This document shows, piece after piece, positions 52,419 through 61,308 of a DNA stretch of 64,000 nt (its first letter is position 1; each line of letters opens with the position of its first letter). Below the pieces are notes generated by a model. The model saw nothing but the letters and a program-made list of their open reading frames with translations. It was not told the origin of the DNA and did not search any database. Source of the DNA: Rhodospirillaceae bacterium (lineage in GTDB: Bacteria; Pseudomonadota; Alphaproteobacteria; Kiloniellales; DSM-21159). The position numbers were made by a program, and so were the translations under genes. Location: assembly GCA_006969625.1 (NCBI GenBank), contig CP030885.1, positions 4,475,430-4,539,429 on the forward strand. The letters are read 5' to 3'.

Positions 52419-53033
52419 ATGGGTCTCATCCTGCTGGCGGCCTTCATCGCCGTCCCGCTCATCGAGATCGCCGTCTTCATCCAGGTCGGCGGCTGGATCG
52501 GCCTGTGGCCGACCCTGGCGATCGTGGTGCTGACGGCGATCGCCGGCAGCGGCCTGCTGCGCGCCCAGGGCCTGGCGACGGCGCGGCGCGCGCGCGAACA
52601 GATGGATCGCGGCACGATGCCGGCGCGCGAGCTGTTCGACGGCATCTGCCTGGTCTTCGCCGGCGCGCTGCTGCTGACGCCCGGCTTCGTCACCGACATC
52701 GTCGGGCTGCTGCTGTTCGTGCCGCCGGTGCGCGACCTGCTGCGCCGCGCCGCCGGGCGCTACGTGCAGGCGCACGCCGAGATGCGGGTCTACGCCGAGG
52801 GGCCGGCCGGTCGGCGCGACAACGGCGCCGGCGACGGCGAGACGGCCTGGGATCCGGATGTCGCGCCGCCGGAGCGGCCGGGCCGCGGCTGGGCCGCCGG
52901 GCCGCCGGGCCGTCGGCCGCCGCCGGGCACCATCGAGGGCGACTACCGCGACGTGACGCCGCCCGGGTCGGGGTCCGGCTCCGGACCCAGCTCGGGATCG
53001 GACCCCGGAGCGGACGACGCCGGCCGGCGCTGA
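52419..53033 (+). CDS. fxsA: FxsA family membrane protein
   Basis: A 204-residue inner membrane protein with the FxsA core LLAAFIAVPLIEIAVFIQVG, GLLRAQGLATARRAREQMDRG and LLLTPGFVTDIVGLLLFVPP. E. coli FxsA affects exclusion of phage T7 by the F plasmid. The C-terminal 80 residues are polar and disordered, longer than in E. coli. It sits between Tim44-like and secB genes, the usual order. Confidence 0.9.
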   Translation: MGLILLAAFIAVPLIEIAVFIQVGGWIGLWPTLAIVVLTAIAGSGLLRAQGLATARRAREQMDRGTMPARELFDGICLVFAGALLLTPGFVTDIVGLLLFVPPVRDLLRRAAGRYVQAHAEMRVYAEGPAGRRDNGAGDGETAWDPDVAPPERPGRGWAAGPPGRRPPPGTIEGDYRDVTPPGSGSGSGPSSGSDPGADDAGRR

Positions 53034-53170
53034 CCGCGCAGTCCAAAACGGTCTCTGCGCCGCGCTTCGTCTGCGCCCGCCTTGTCTGCGCCCGCCTTGT
53101 CTGCCGCGCCGGGGCGTGCTAGCTCCGCGTCACCTTATCTCCGGGTCGAGACGAGCGAGGCACGAGCGGC

Positions 53171-53722
53171 ATGAGCGACAATCAGACGGGGGGCCAAACC
53201 GGCGGCGGGACGGGTGCGGCGCAGGGCCAGCCGCAGGGGCTGCTGACGGTGCACACCCAGTACGTGCGCGACCTTTCCTTCGAGAACCCCAACGCGCCGC
53301 AGATCTACGCCCAGATGAAGACCCAGCCGCAGGTCGACCTGCGCATCGAGCTGCCGATCCGCCGCATCCAGGAGCGCCTGTTCGAGCTCGGCCTGAAGTT
53401 CACCCTGAACGCCAAGGTCGAGCAGCACACCGCCTTCGTCGTCGAGCTGGACTACGCCGGCCTGATGAGCGTCGGCGACCACGTGCAGGAGGACGAGGTC
53501 GAAGCGGTGCTGGCGATCGACGGCGCACGCATGCTGTTCCCCTTCGCCCGCCGCGTGGTCTCCGACGTGGTGCGCGACGGCGGCTTCCCGCCGGTGATGA
53601 TCGGCAGCCTCGACTTCGCCAAGCTCTACCAGCAGCGCAAGGCCCAGGGTCAGACGGGACAGGCCACGGCCGCGCCTCAGGCGCCGGCGGCGGCCCCGAC
53701 GCCGGGCGGGCAGAACGCCTGA
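53171..53722 (+). CDS. secB: Protein-export chaperone SecB
   Basis: A 183-residue chaperone that keeps preproteins unfolded and delivers them to SecA. It has VHTQYVRDLSFENPNAP, VDLRIELPIRRIQERLFELGLK and FPFARRVVSDVVRDGGFPP(V), all typical. A glycine-rich N-terminal leader and an alanine/proline-rich tail lie outside the core. A palindromic repeat begins 3 bp after its stop. Confidence 0.95.
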   Translation: MSDNQTGGQTGGGTGAAQGQPQGLLTVHTQYVRDLSFENPNAPQIYAQMKTQPQVDLRIELPIRRIQERLFELGLKFTLNAKVEQHTAFVVELDYAGLMSVGDHVQEDEVEAVLAIDGARMLFPFARRVVSDVVRDGGFPPVMIGSLDFAKLYQQRKAQGQTGQATAAPQAPAAAPTPGGQNA

Positions 53723-53724
53723 GA

Positions 53725-53760
53725 GAGACCGTGGGAGACTGCGCCTGCAGGCCCAGTCTC
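53725..53760. repeat. Palindromic repeat between secB and the PBP activator
   Basis: GAGACTG and CAGTCTC flank CCTGCAGG, giving a nested hairpin preceded by GAGACCGT. It is alignable with the hairpin at 23569-23616 (shared GAGACCGT and CCAGGCCCA/GCAGGCCCA cores). It may act as a two-way terminator between convergent genes. Confidence 0.6.
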
Positions 53761-53780
53761 GACCCTGTTCCGTCCCGCGC

Positions 53781-55055
53781 TCAGGAGCCGATCTGCTGGA
53801 AGCTGCGCGGCGCCGCTTCGCGCAGCTCCAGGCCGTCGCGGCGCAGCTCCAGAACGGCCAGGCCGCGCTCGGCGCTGCCGTCGGCCAGCAGCCGGAAGAT
53901 GCCGTCGACCCCGGCGAAGCCGCTCGGCTTGGTGAGGTCCTCGGCGGCGTAGTCGGGCGCAGCGCCTTGGCGGCCGGCCTCGCGCGCCAGCACCGCGGCC
54001 AGGGCGGTGGCGTCGTAGGCCAGCGAGGCCAGGCGCGGCGGCGGCTCGCCGTAGAGATCCTCGTAGCGCTGCGCCCAGCGCAGCCAGGCGCCGCGGTCCG
54101 GCGCGGCGAACCAGCCGCCGGCCAGCGCCGCCTCGCGCCCCAGGCTGGGATCCTCCCACAGCGCCGTGCCGAGATACCGAATCTCCGCCGGGTCGATGTC
54201 GTAGAAGGGCATCAGCGAGGCCAGGCTGAGCAGCTCGGTGCCGCCCGCCGGCACCAGCACCGCGTCGTAGCTGGCCCGCGCGCGCGCCAACTGCTGCACG
54301 ACCGGCCCGGCGTCGGCGGCGGCGAAGGGGTCGTAGGTCGCCACCTGGGCGACCCGCCCGCCGTAGCGCTGGGCGGCCTGCTGCAGCGCGCTCAGCACGG
54401 CGTCGCCATAGGGGTTGCGCGGCGCCAGCGCGGCGAAGCGGGTCAGCCCCTGGCGCGTGGCGTAGTCCAGGATGCGCTCGACCTGCGCCGCCGGCGCGAG
54501 GCCCACGGTCCAGACGCCGCGTCCGCCCACCGTCCGGTCGTTGGAGAAGGAGATCACCGGCACGCCGGCGCTGCGCGCGCGCGGCGCCGCGGCGGCCACC
54601 GAGGTGGAGAACAGCGGCCCCAGGATCAGGTCGGCCCCCGGGTCGCCCCCACCGCCCAGCGCCTCGGCCATGGCGCGCTCGGCGCCCTGGGGCGTGCCGG
54701 CGGTGTCGTGCACGGTCAGCTCGAAGGCGGGCCCGCCGACGTCGAACAGCGCCATCTGCGCGGCATTGAGCAGCGCCTGGCCCAGCTCCCCGCGCTGGCC
54801 GGTCAGCGGCAGCAGCAGCGCCACCTTGGCCTCGCCCGGCGCACGCGGCGGCGCGGGCGGCGGCGCCGGCTCGGGCGCCGGCGCCTCGACGACCGGCCCG
54901 GCCGGCGTTTGTGCGCCGGTCTGGGGTGCGGCATCATCCGGCTGGGTGCAGGCCGCCAGCGCGAGGGCGAGCAGGCCGGCACCGGCAAGACGCCAAATGC
55001 CGCACCGGGATCCGAGCCGGCGTGGGCCGAAGAAGAGCGCAGATGAAACGATCAC
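53781..55055 (-). CDS. Penicillin-binding protein activator (LpoA-like lipoprotein)
   Basis: A 424-residue lipoprotein with a signal ending LLALALAACTQ and a periplasmic-binding fold: KVALLLPLTGQRGELGQALLNAAQMAL near residue 95, LILGPLFSTSVAAAAP, GVPVISFSNDRTVGG and GDAVLSALQQAAQRYGG. This is the bacterial penicillin-binding protein activator family related to LpoA. The GTG at 55055 follows GGGAG. Its 5' end overlaps that of the divergent rsmI by 13 bp. Confidence 0.85.
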   Translation of the reverse strand: MIVSSALFFGPRRLGSRCGIWRLAGAGLLALALAACTQPDDAAPQTGAQTPAGPVVEAPAPEPAPPPAPPRAPGEAKVALLLPLTGQRGELGQALLNAAQMALFDVGGPAFELTVHDTAGTPQGAERAMAEALGGGGDPGADLILGPLFSTSVAAAAPRARSAGVPVISFSNDRTVGGRGVWTVGLAPAAQVERILDYATRQGLTRFAALAPRNPYGDAVLSALQQAAQRYGGRVAQVATYDPFAAADAGPVVQQLARARASYDAVLVPAGGTELLSLASLMPFYDIDPAEIRYLGTALWEDPSLGREAALAGGWFAAPDRGAWLRWAQRYEDLYGEPPPRLASLAYDATALAAVLAREAGRQGAAPDYAAEDLTKPSGFAGVDGIFRLLADGSAERGLAVLELRRDGLELREAAPRSFQQIGS

Positions 55056-56008
55056 GGTCCACTCCCGCTGTTGACCCGTCCGACGCGTCGGAGGGCGTTG
55101 CTCCCGCAAACGGCGCGGCCGACGGGCTGCTGCAGGTGACGACCCGGCTGCAGCCGCTGGAGCCGGCCCTCTACCTGGTCGCCTGCCCGATCGGCAATCT
55201 CGCCGACGTCACCCTGCGCGCGCTCGCCGTGCTGGCGCGCGCCGACCTGATCGCCTGCGAGGATACGCGCCACACCCGCCGTCTGCTGCAGGCCTATGGC
55301 CTCGACCGGCCCGATCGCCGCCTCGTCCCCTACCATGAGCATAACGCGCAGCGCATGCGACCGAAACTGATCGAAGCGCTGCATCGCGGCGAGAGCGTGG
55401 CGCTGGTCAGCGACGCCGGCACGCCGCTGATCTCCGATCCCGGCTACAAGCTGGTGCGCGAGGCGATCGCCGCGGACATTCGGGCGATCCCGATCCCCGG
55501 CGCCTCGGCGCTGCTCGCCGGCCTGACCGCCGCCGGCCTGCCGACCGACCGTTTCTGCTTCGCCGGCTTTGCGCCGCCGCGCTCGGCCGCCCGCCGCCGC
55601 TGGCTGGAGGAGCTGGCGCGCCTGCCGGCCACGCTGGTGCTGTTCGAGGCGCCGCAGCGGCTGGCCGGGAGCCTGGCCGACATGGCCGCGGTGCTGGGCG
55701 GCGACCGGCCGGCGGCGGTCGGCCGCGAGCTGACCAAGCTGTTCGAGGAGGTGCGCCGCGGCGACCTGGGCGCGCTCGCCGCCGCCTATGCCGCGCAGGA
55801 GACGCCGAAGGGCGAGCTGGTCGTCGTCGTCGGGCCGCCCGCAGAGGCGGCGGCGGTGGGCGCGGAGGAGCTGGACGCGCACTTGCGCCGCGCGCTCGCC
55901 GCCGAGGCCAGCGTGAAGGACGCGGTCAAGGCGGTGCAGGCGGCCACCGGCCTGCCGCGCCGGCAGGTCTATGCCCGCGCCCTGGCGCTATCCGGCGACG
56001 GCGACTGA
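55043..56008 (+). CDS. rsmI: 16S rRNA (cytidine(1402)-2'-O)-methyltransferase
   Basis: A 321-residue SAM enzyme with ALYLVACPIGNLADVTLRAL near residue 43, ACEDTRHTRRLLQAYG, LVSDAGTPLISDPGYKLV and IPGASALLAGLTAAGLPTDRF, all RsmI hallmarks. A C-terminal helical domain follows. The N-terminal 35 residues precede the conserved core, so a later start is possible; the annotated ATG overlaps the divergent PBP activator gene. Confidence 0.93.
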   Translation: MKRSRSTPAVDPSDASEGVAPANGAADGLLQVTTRLQPLEPALYLVACPIGNLADVTLRALAVLARADLIACEDTRHTRRLLQAYGLDRPDRRLVPYHEHNAQRMRPKLIEALHRGESVALVSDAGTPLISDPGYKLVREAIAADIRAIPIPGASALLAGLTAAGLPTDRFCFAGFAPPRSAARRRWLEELARLPATLVLFEAPQRLAGSLADMAAVLGGDRPAAVGRELTKLFEEVRRGDLGALAAAYAAQETPKGELVVVVGPPAEAAAVGAEELDAHLRRALAAEASVKDAVKAVQAATGLPRRQVYARALALSGDGD

Positions 56009-56009
56009 G

Positions 56010-56375
56010 ATGCGCGATGCCGAGTCCCGCCGCGCCGCCTACGGCGCCGGGCGCAGCGCCGAGGCGCTGGCGGCCTGGTGGCTGCGCCTCAAGGGCTATC
56101 GCATCCTGGCGCGCGACCTGCGCCTGCCCGGCGGCGAGCTCGACCTGGTGGCGCGCCGCGGCCGCGTGCTGGCGGTGGTCGAGGTCAAACGCCGCGCCAG
56201 CCTGGAGACGGCGGCCGAGGCGATCACCGCGCGCCAGCGCCAGCGCATCGCCCGTGCCGCGGCGGTCTGGCTGGCCAGGCGCCCGGACCTGGCCGGACTG
56301 GAGGTGCGCTTCGACGCCCTGCTGCTGGCGCCCGGCCGCGTGCCGCGCCACCTGCCCGACGCCTGGCGGCCATGA
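56010..56375 (+). CDS. yraN: YraN family (UPF0102) endonuclease-fold protein
   Basis: A 121-residue protein with GRSAEALAAWWLRLKGYRILA and GGELDLVARRGRVLAVVEVKRR, where E, D and E-x-K form a PD-(D/E)xK nuclease-like site. YraN is typically encoded next to rsmI, as here (1-bp gap); its role is unknown. The ATG at 56010 directly follows the rsmI stop. Confidence 0.9.
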   Translation: MRDAESRRAAYGAGRSAEALAAWWLRLKGYRILARDLRLPGGELDLVARRGRVLAVVEVKRRASLETAAEAITARQRQRIARAAAVWLARRPDLAGLEVRFDALLLAPGRVPRHLPDAWRP

Positions 56376-56473
56376 AGGCAGCGGCCTTCGCTGGCAATTT
56401 TCGCCGCGCGGCTTACTCTCCTGAGCGTCATGCACCTTGGGTCGGACCTGCGGATACGCGCTCGGAGGCGCCC

Positions 56474-57328
56474 GTGACCTGGTCGCTCGCCAGCGGCCGG
56501 CAGGACGTGGAGTCCGCCCTGCGCCGGGTCGGCGGCCTGCCCGACGCGGCGATCGACATCGCCGACACGGCGCTGCTGCTGGCCGCCCTCGACCAGCCGA
56601 GGCTGCCGCTCGAGCGCTACCGCCACCACCTCTCGCTGCTGGCGCGCGACGCCGCCGAGCTGTCGTCGCAGCAGGCGGCGGAAAGCGAGCTGGCCGGGCG
56701 GCTGGCGACCCTGCGCCGGGTGATCTTCGAGAAGTACGGCTACGCCGGCGACGAGGAGACCTACGACGACCTGCAGAACGGCAACCTGATGCGGGTGATC
56801 GACCGCCGTCGCGGCCTGCCGGTGGCGCTCGGCATCCTGGCCGTCCACACCGCGCGCGCCCAGGGCTGGGACGTCGCCGGCCTGGCCTTCCCCGGCCACT
56901 TCCTGCTGCAGTTCCAGGCCGGCGCGGGGCGCATCGTCGCCGACCCCTTCAACGAGCTGCGCGAGCTGCAGGCCAGCGACCTGCGCGACCTGCTGAAGGT
57001 GCTGGCCGGGGTCGAGGCCGAGCTGAAGCCGGAGCACTACGCGCCGGTCGGCAACCGCGAAATCCTGCTGCGCCTGCAGAACAACCTGAAGCTCCGGCAC
57101 CTGCGCGAACATCGGCCCGAGCAGGCGCTGGAGATCGTCGAGTCGATGCTGCTCTTCGCCCCCGACCGGCACGGCCTGTGGCGCGAGGCCGGGCTGCTGC
57201 ACGCCCACCTCTCCAACCTGCGCGCCGCCATCGTCAGCCTGGAGCACTACCTCGAGCTCGCCCCGCTCGGCGGCGAGCGCCAGCAGGCCAACGAGCTGCT
57301 GCGCCAGTTGCGCGGTCAGCTCAACTGA
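56474..57328 (+). CDS. SirB1 family transglutaminase-like/TPR protein
   Basis: A 284-residue protein with IFEKYGYAGDEETYDDLQN, RRRGLPVALGILAVHTARAQGWDVAGLAFPGHFLLQF and a TPR-like C-terminus (REILLRLQNNLKLRHL). This is the SirB1/DUF transglut_core2 family, of unknown biochemical role. GTG at 56474 with GGAGG upstream is preferred; an in-frame ATG at 56372 overlaps the yraN stop and would add 34 residues. Confidence 0.88.
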   Translation: MTWSLASGRQDVESALRRVGGLPDAAIDIADTALLLAALDQPRLPLERYRHHLSLLARDAAELSSQQAAESELAGRLATLRRVIFEKYGYAGDEETYDDLQNGNLMRVIDRRRGLPVALGILAVHTARAQGWDVAGLAFPGHFLLQFQAGAGRIVADPFNELRELQASDLRDLLKVLAGVEAELKPEHYAPVGNREILLRLQNNLKLRHLREHRPEQALEIVESMLLFAPDRHGLWREAGLLHAHLSNLRAAIVSLEHYLELAPLGGERQQANELLRQLRGQLN

Positions 57329-57409
57329 CCTGGTCTTGCGGCGGCCTTCCGCTGCCGCCCGCGCGGTGGTACCTGACGGAAACCCCAGTCAGCGCGGAGC
57401 CGCCGAGCC

Positions 57410-58363
57410 ATGTCCCTTGCCGTTGCCATCCAGATGGACCCCATCGAGGCGATCGACATCGAGGCCGACAGCACCTTTGCGCTGGCGCTGGAGGCGCAGG
57501 CGCGCGGCCATGCGCTCTGGCACTACCTGCCGCAGGACCTGAGCTTCCACCACGGCCGCCTGACGGCGCGCGCGCGCCGGCTGCGGGTCAAGCGCCAGCG
57601 CGGCGACCACTACGTCCTGGGCGGCTTCGAACGGCTCGACCTGGCCGGCGTCGACGTCGTGCTGATGCGCCAGGACCCGCCCTTCGACATGGCCTACATC
57701 ACCGCCACCCACCTGCTGGAGCACGTCCACCCGCGCACCCTGGTGGTCAACGACCCGGCGAGCGTGCGCAACGCGCCGGAGAAGCTCTTCGTCGCCCACT
57801 TTCCCGACCTGATGCCGCCGACCCTGATCGCCAGCGACAAGGCGGAGATCGTCGCCTTCCGCGAGGCGCACGGCCACATCATCGTGAAGCCGCTGTTCGG
57901 CAACGGCGGCGCCGGCGTCTTCCACCTGGCGCCCGAGGACGAGAACCTGAACGCTCTGCTGGAGCTCTTCACCCAGCTCTACCGCGAGCCGATCATCGTC
58001 CAGCGCTATCTCCCGGAAGTCCGCCAGGGCGACAAGCGCATCATCCTGGTCGACGGCGAGCCGGCCGGCGCCATCAACCGCGTGCCGGCCAAGGGCGAGG
58101 CGCGTTCCAACATGCACGTCGGCGGGCGCGCGGAAAGGGCCGAGCTGAGCGCGCGCGACCTGGAAATCTGCCACGCCCTCGGCCCGACCCTGCGCGAACA
58201 GGGCCTGATCTTCGTCGGCATCGACGTGATCGGCGACTACCTGACCGAGATCAACGTCACCAGCCCGACCGGCATCCAGGAGATCGACCGCTTCGACGAG
58301 ACCAACCTCTCGGCACTCGTCTGGGAGGCCATCGAAAAACGCATCGGCCGGGTGATGGAGTAG
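57410..58363 (+). CDS. gshB: Glutathione synthase
   Basis: A 317-residue ATP-grasp enzyme that joins gamma-glutamylcysteine and glycine. It has [21 protein letters not shown] at the start, [37 protein letters not shown] (ATP loop), [18 protein letters not shown], and [21 protein letters not shown] (metal and substrate ligands). Length is that of proteobacterial GshB. It is intact. Confidence 0.96.
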   Translation: MSLAVAIQMDPIEAIDIEADSTFALALEAQARGHALWHYLPQDLSFHHGRLTARARRLRVKRQRGDHYVLGGFERLDLAGVDVVLMRQDPPFDMAYITATHLLEHVHPRTLVVNDPASVRNAPEKLFVAHFPDLMPPTLIASDKAEIVAFREAHGHIIVKPLFGNGGAGVFHLAPEDENLNALLELFTQLYREPIIVQRYLPEVRQGDKRIILVDGEPAGAINRVPAKGEARSNMHVGGRAERAELSARDLEICHALGPTLREQGLIFVGIDVIGDYLTEINVTSPTGIQEIDRFDETNLSALVWEAIEKRIGRVME

Positions 58364-58371
58364 GGCTCCGC

Positions 58372-58695
58372 TCAGGCGATCCCGAGAAACAGCGCCAGGG
58401 CACGGTTGACCTCGACGAGCCGCGCATCGTCCAGCCGACCGATCGCGGCGCCGACCCTTTCGCGACGCACGGTGACGATCTTGTCGATCATGATCTGCGA
58501 GGGCTTGCGCAGGCCAGTCGTTTCATGCGGCTCGCCATCCAGCCTCAAGAGCGGCGAGTCCACGCGGGTGCCCGCGACGAGGGCGAGCGTGACGGTCGCC
58601 GTCTCGGAAAACAGGTCGGACTGCACGACGACGGCGGGTCGTGGCTTGCCGAAGTCGCCGGACAGCGCGACCGTCACCAGGTCGCCGCGCCTCAT
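58372..58695 (-). CDS. MazF/PemK-family endoribonuclease toxin
   Basis: A 107-residue protein with MRRGDLVTVALSGDFGKPRPAVVVQSD and, later, LRKPSQIMIDKIVTVRRERVG. These are the two halves of the MazF fold, with the RP and T/S-x-ID positions near the active site. MazF toxins cut mRNA at short motifs. The ATG at 58695 overlaps the end of the antitoxin frame (ATGA), as in coupled toxin-antitoxin pairs. The toxin frame is intact although the antitoxin is interrupted. Confidence 0.88.
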   Translation of the reverse strand: MRRGDLVTVALSGDFGKPRPAVVVQSDLFSETATVTLALVAGTRVDSPLLRLDGEPHETTGLRKPSQIMIDKIVTVRRERVGAAIGRLDDARLVEVNRALALFLGIA

Positions 58696-58916
58696 GCGGC
58701 TCCATCGTCTTGGATCTCGGCCGCGGCATCGTCGAGGAAGCCGAGCAGCTCGGGATCCCCGCGATCGGCGGCAGCCACGACTCGCGACTGCCGTCGGCAT
58801 TCGGCGTCGAAGCCGGGCCGACGGGCATCCGGAACTCAGATCTGCACCGGACGCAGCCCCTGCGCCCGCAGCGCGTCCCGGCGCTTGCGCACGCGCGCAG
58901 TGACGGACTGGCCCAT
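58692..58916 (-). pseudogene. DUF3018-type MazE antitoxin interrupted by a TGA
   Basis: The frame reads MGQSVTARVRKRRDALRAQG and LRPVQI, then a TGA at 58838-58836, and continues VPDARRPGFDAECRRQS and LLGFLDDAAAEIQDD to the normal stop overlapping the toxin start. Members of this family read VQIWVPD here, so the change is a TGG-to-TGA nonsense mutation at codon 27. A GTG further on (in SRVVAAADRG) could allow re-initiation of the toxin-binding half. The DNA-binding N-terminal peptide of 26 residues could still be made. Confidence 0.75.
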
Positions 58917-58991
58917 ATCGCAGATCTCCGAAGCCGTTTCATGTAACGTCTTGGCGCGGGCGCGACCGGTCAAGCCGCCGGCCCCCGCCCC

Positions 58992-60356
58992 TCACCCCAG
59001 CGGCAGGGTCACCTTGGCGCGCAGGCCGCCGCCGGGGGCGGTGTGCAGGGTGACGTCGCCGCCGTGGCTGCGGGCGAGCGAGCGGGCGATGGACAGGCCG
59101 AGGCCGACGCCGCCGGTCTCGCGACTCCGGGAAGACTCCAGGCGGGCGAAGGGGTCGAAGACGCGCTCGCGCTGCTCCGGCGCGATGCCGGGGCCGCGGT
59201 CGTCGACGCGGATCTCGACGCCGCCGTCCGTTCGCTGCAGCGTCACTTCGGCTTCCTGGCCGTAGGTCAGGGCGTTGTCGATCAGGTTGCGCAGCAGGCG
59301 GCGCACGGCGTCCGGCCGCAGCTCGGCGGTCAGGCTGTCGGGGCCGGCGTAAGTCGCCGGCCGGCCGGTCTCGGCGAAGTCGGCGACCAGCGCCTCGACC
59401 AGGGCGGCGAGGTCGGTGCGCCGGGTCGGTTCGGCCGCCGCCTCGGCGCGGGCGAAGTGCAGCGTCGCCTCGACCATGCGCTGCAGCTCCTCCAGCGTCG
59501 CCAGCATCTTCTCGCGGGTCTCGGCGTCCTCGACCAGCTCGGCGCGCAGGCGCAGGGCGGTGATCGGCGTGCGCAGGTCGTGACTGATCGCCGCCAGCAG
59601 GGCGACCCGGTCGTCCAGGAAGCGGCGCACCCGCGCGCGCATCTCGTTGAAGGCGGCGATGGTGCGCCGCGCCTCGGCCGGACCCTCGACCTCCAGCGGC
59701 GCGCCCGGCTCGCCGCGTCCGAAGGACTCGGCGGCGTCGGCCAGGCGGCGCAGCGGCCGGGTGACGCGGCGCACCGTGACCACGGTGACCAGCACCACGG
59801 CGAGCGCCGAAACCAGCAGCGCCGCCACCGCCGGGGCGGCCAGCCCGCGCGGGCGCAAGGGGCCCTGGGTCTCGGCGGTCAGCCAGCCGACCCCCTCCAG
59901 CGGCACCGCCAGGCGCAGGCCCAGGCGCGGCGGCGCGCCCAGCGGCCGCAGCTCGACGTGCGGCGGCCCCGCCGGCGTGCCCTGCAGCAGCCCGGCCAGC
60001 TCGCCGGCCAGACGGCGCTCGAGCCGGCCCATCTCGCCGCGCCCCACCTCGCCGAGTCCGCTCTCCCCGCGCCTGCCCGGCGCCAGGGCGAAGCGCAGCT
60101 CGCGCGAGGAGGCCGCGGCCAATACCTCGGCGTGCCGCTGCGGCGCGCTGGCCGCCAGCAGCCGCGCCGCCGTGGCGGTGCGCGCCAGGATGTGGTCGCG
60201 CTGCACCGCCAGCAGGGCGTCGCGCCGCTCGCCGAGGAACAGCAGGCCGGCGACGAGCTGGCTGCCGACCAGCGCCAACAGCAGCAGGGCGACGAGCTGG
60301 CCCGCCAGGCTCTGCGGCCAGAACCGCAGGCGGCGTGCGGCGCGCGGCGTGCTCAT
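58992..60356 (-). CDS. Sensor histidine kinase (EnvZ-like)
   Basis: A 454-residue membrane kinase with two membrane helices (about 20-42 and 175-200) enclosing a periplasmic domain, then HAMP, HisKA with LLAAISHDLRTPITAL (phospho-His), and HATPase_c with LRNLIDNALTYG (N box), VDDRGPGIAP (G1) and GGVGLGLSIARSLARSHGG (G2). Its ATG overlaps the regulator's stop (ATGA), so both are made together. The signal is unknown. Confidence 0.93.
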   Translation of the reverse strand: MSTPRAARRLRFWPQSLAGQLVALLLLALVGSQLVAGLLFLGERRDALLAVQRDHILARTATAARLLAASAPQRHAEVLAAASSRELRFALAPGRRGESGLGEVGRGEMGRLERRLAGELAGLLQGTPAGPPHVELRPLGAPPRLGLRLAVPLEGVGWLTAETQGPLRPRGLAAPAVAALLVSALAVVLVTVVTVRRVTRPLRRLADAAESFGRGEPGAPLEVEGPAEARRTIAAFNEMRARVRRFLDDRVALLAAISHDLRTPITALRLRAELVEDAETREKMLATLEELQRMVEATLHFARAEAAAEPTRRTDLAALVEALVADFAETGRPATYAGPDSLTAELRPDAVRRLLRNLIDNALTYGQEAEVTLQRTDGGVEIRVDDRGPGIAPEQRERVFDPFARLESSRSRETGGVGLGLSIARSLARSHGGDVTLHTAPGGGLRAKVTLPLG

Positions 60357-61114
60357 GCCGGCGTCTCCCGGGCGCCCTCGGCTTCCACGTCGGCGGCGAA
60401 GGCGTAGCCGCCGCCCCAGTGGGTGACGATCAGGCTGGGCCGTTTCGGGTCCGGTTCGATCTTGCGGCGCAGGCGACTGACCTGGTTGTCGATCGCCCGG
60501 TCGAAGGGTTGCGCCGCCCGCCCGCGCGTCAGGTCGAGAAGCTGCTCGCGGCTGAGCACCCGGTGCGGCCGGGCCAGGAAGACCGAGAGCAGCAGGAACT
60601 CGCCGGTCGACAGCGGCACCGCCGTACCGTCGGCTGCGATCAGCTCGCGCCGCGCCGGGTCGAAGGTCCAGCCGGCGAAGCGCAGCCGGCCGCTTTCCGC
60701 CACGGCGGGCGCGCGCTGCGGCGGCAGGCTGTGGGTGCGGCGCAGCACCGCCTTGATGCGGGCCAGCAGCTCGCGCGGGTTGCAGGGCTTGGTGACGTAG
60801 TCGTCGGCGCCCAACTCCAGGCCGACGATGCGGTCGGTCTCCTCCGCCACCGCGGTCAGCAGCACCACCGGCAGCGCTCCGCCTTTTTCGTTCGCGCGCG
60901 CGCGCAGGTCGCGGGTCAGGCTCAGGCCGTCTTCGCCCGGCATCATGATGTCGACCACGGCCAGGTCGACCGCCGCCGTTTCCAGCAGGCGCCGGGCTGC
61001 CGCGGCGCCGTCCGCCGTGCTGACGCGGTAGCCGTGGCGCGTCAGGTATTTGGCCAGCGCATCGCGGATCTCGCGGTGGTCGTCGACCACCAGGATGTGG
61101 GCTTCGCTCTCCAT
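60353..61114 (-). CDS. OmpR-family response regulator
   Basis: A 253-residue regulator. Its receiver domain has acidic VVDD at residues 9-12, phospho-acceptor Asp55 in VVDIMMPG, and the conserved Lys in DDYVTKP. The C-terminal winged helix (about 150-240) has LSTGEFLLLSVFLARPHRVLSREQLL, DRAIDNQVSRLRRKIE and GGGYAF. It is the first gene of the pair with the kinase and diverges from an EF-hand gene across a 194-bp region with candidate binding sites. Confidence 0.95.
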   Translation of the reverse strand: MESEAHILVVDDHREIRDALAKYLTRHGYRVSTADGAAAARRLLETAAVDLAVVDIMMPGEDGLSLTRDLRARANEKGGALPVVLLTAVAEETDRIVGLELGADDYVTKPCNPRELLARIKAVLRRTHSLPPQRAPAVAESGRLRFAGWTFDPARRELIAADGTAVPLSTGEFLLLSVFLARPHRVLSREQLLDLTRGRAAQPFDRAIDNQVSRLRRKIEPDPKRPSLIVTHWGGGYAFAADVEAEGARETPA

Positions 61115-61171
61115 TCGGGCGCCATTCTGCCGCCGCCGGCCGCGCGCCGCAGGGCAAAAGTGTAACCGTCT

Positions 61172-61240
61172 GTCGCAAGCCCCGACGGGCGCGACGGCTT
61201 GCGACCCTTTCCCGGGGTCGCCGGTACATCTCTGCGACAG
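61172..61240. promoter_or_regulatory. Candidate operator region between the regulator and EF-hand genes
   Basis: GTCGCAAGCC (61172-61181) and GGCTTGCGAC (61196-61205) are perfect inverted arms with a 14-bp spacer. CTGTCGCA at 61170-61177 recurs inverted as TGCGACAG at 61233-61240. These repeated half-sites in the shared promoter region suggest binding by the adjacent regulator, with autoregulation. Confidence 0.5.
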
Positions 61241-61308
61241 GCGCCGGCTAGGGTCCTGTCCGTCGATCGGCGCAGACATCACAGCAGACACCACAAAGGA
61301 ACGGACCC

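Noticed and set aside
49958-53122. Open frame of over 1000 codons on the plus strand across mltA, Tim44-like and fxsA
   Set aside because: It overlaps four well-supported genes, has low-complexity arginine/glycine sequence and no family features.
58836-58838. TGA in the antitoxin as a selenocysteine or tryptophan codon
   Set aside because: No hairpin of bacterial SECIS type was seen next to it, the family has Trp here, and TGA is used as a normal stop by many genes in the window.
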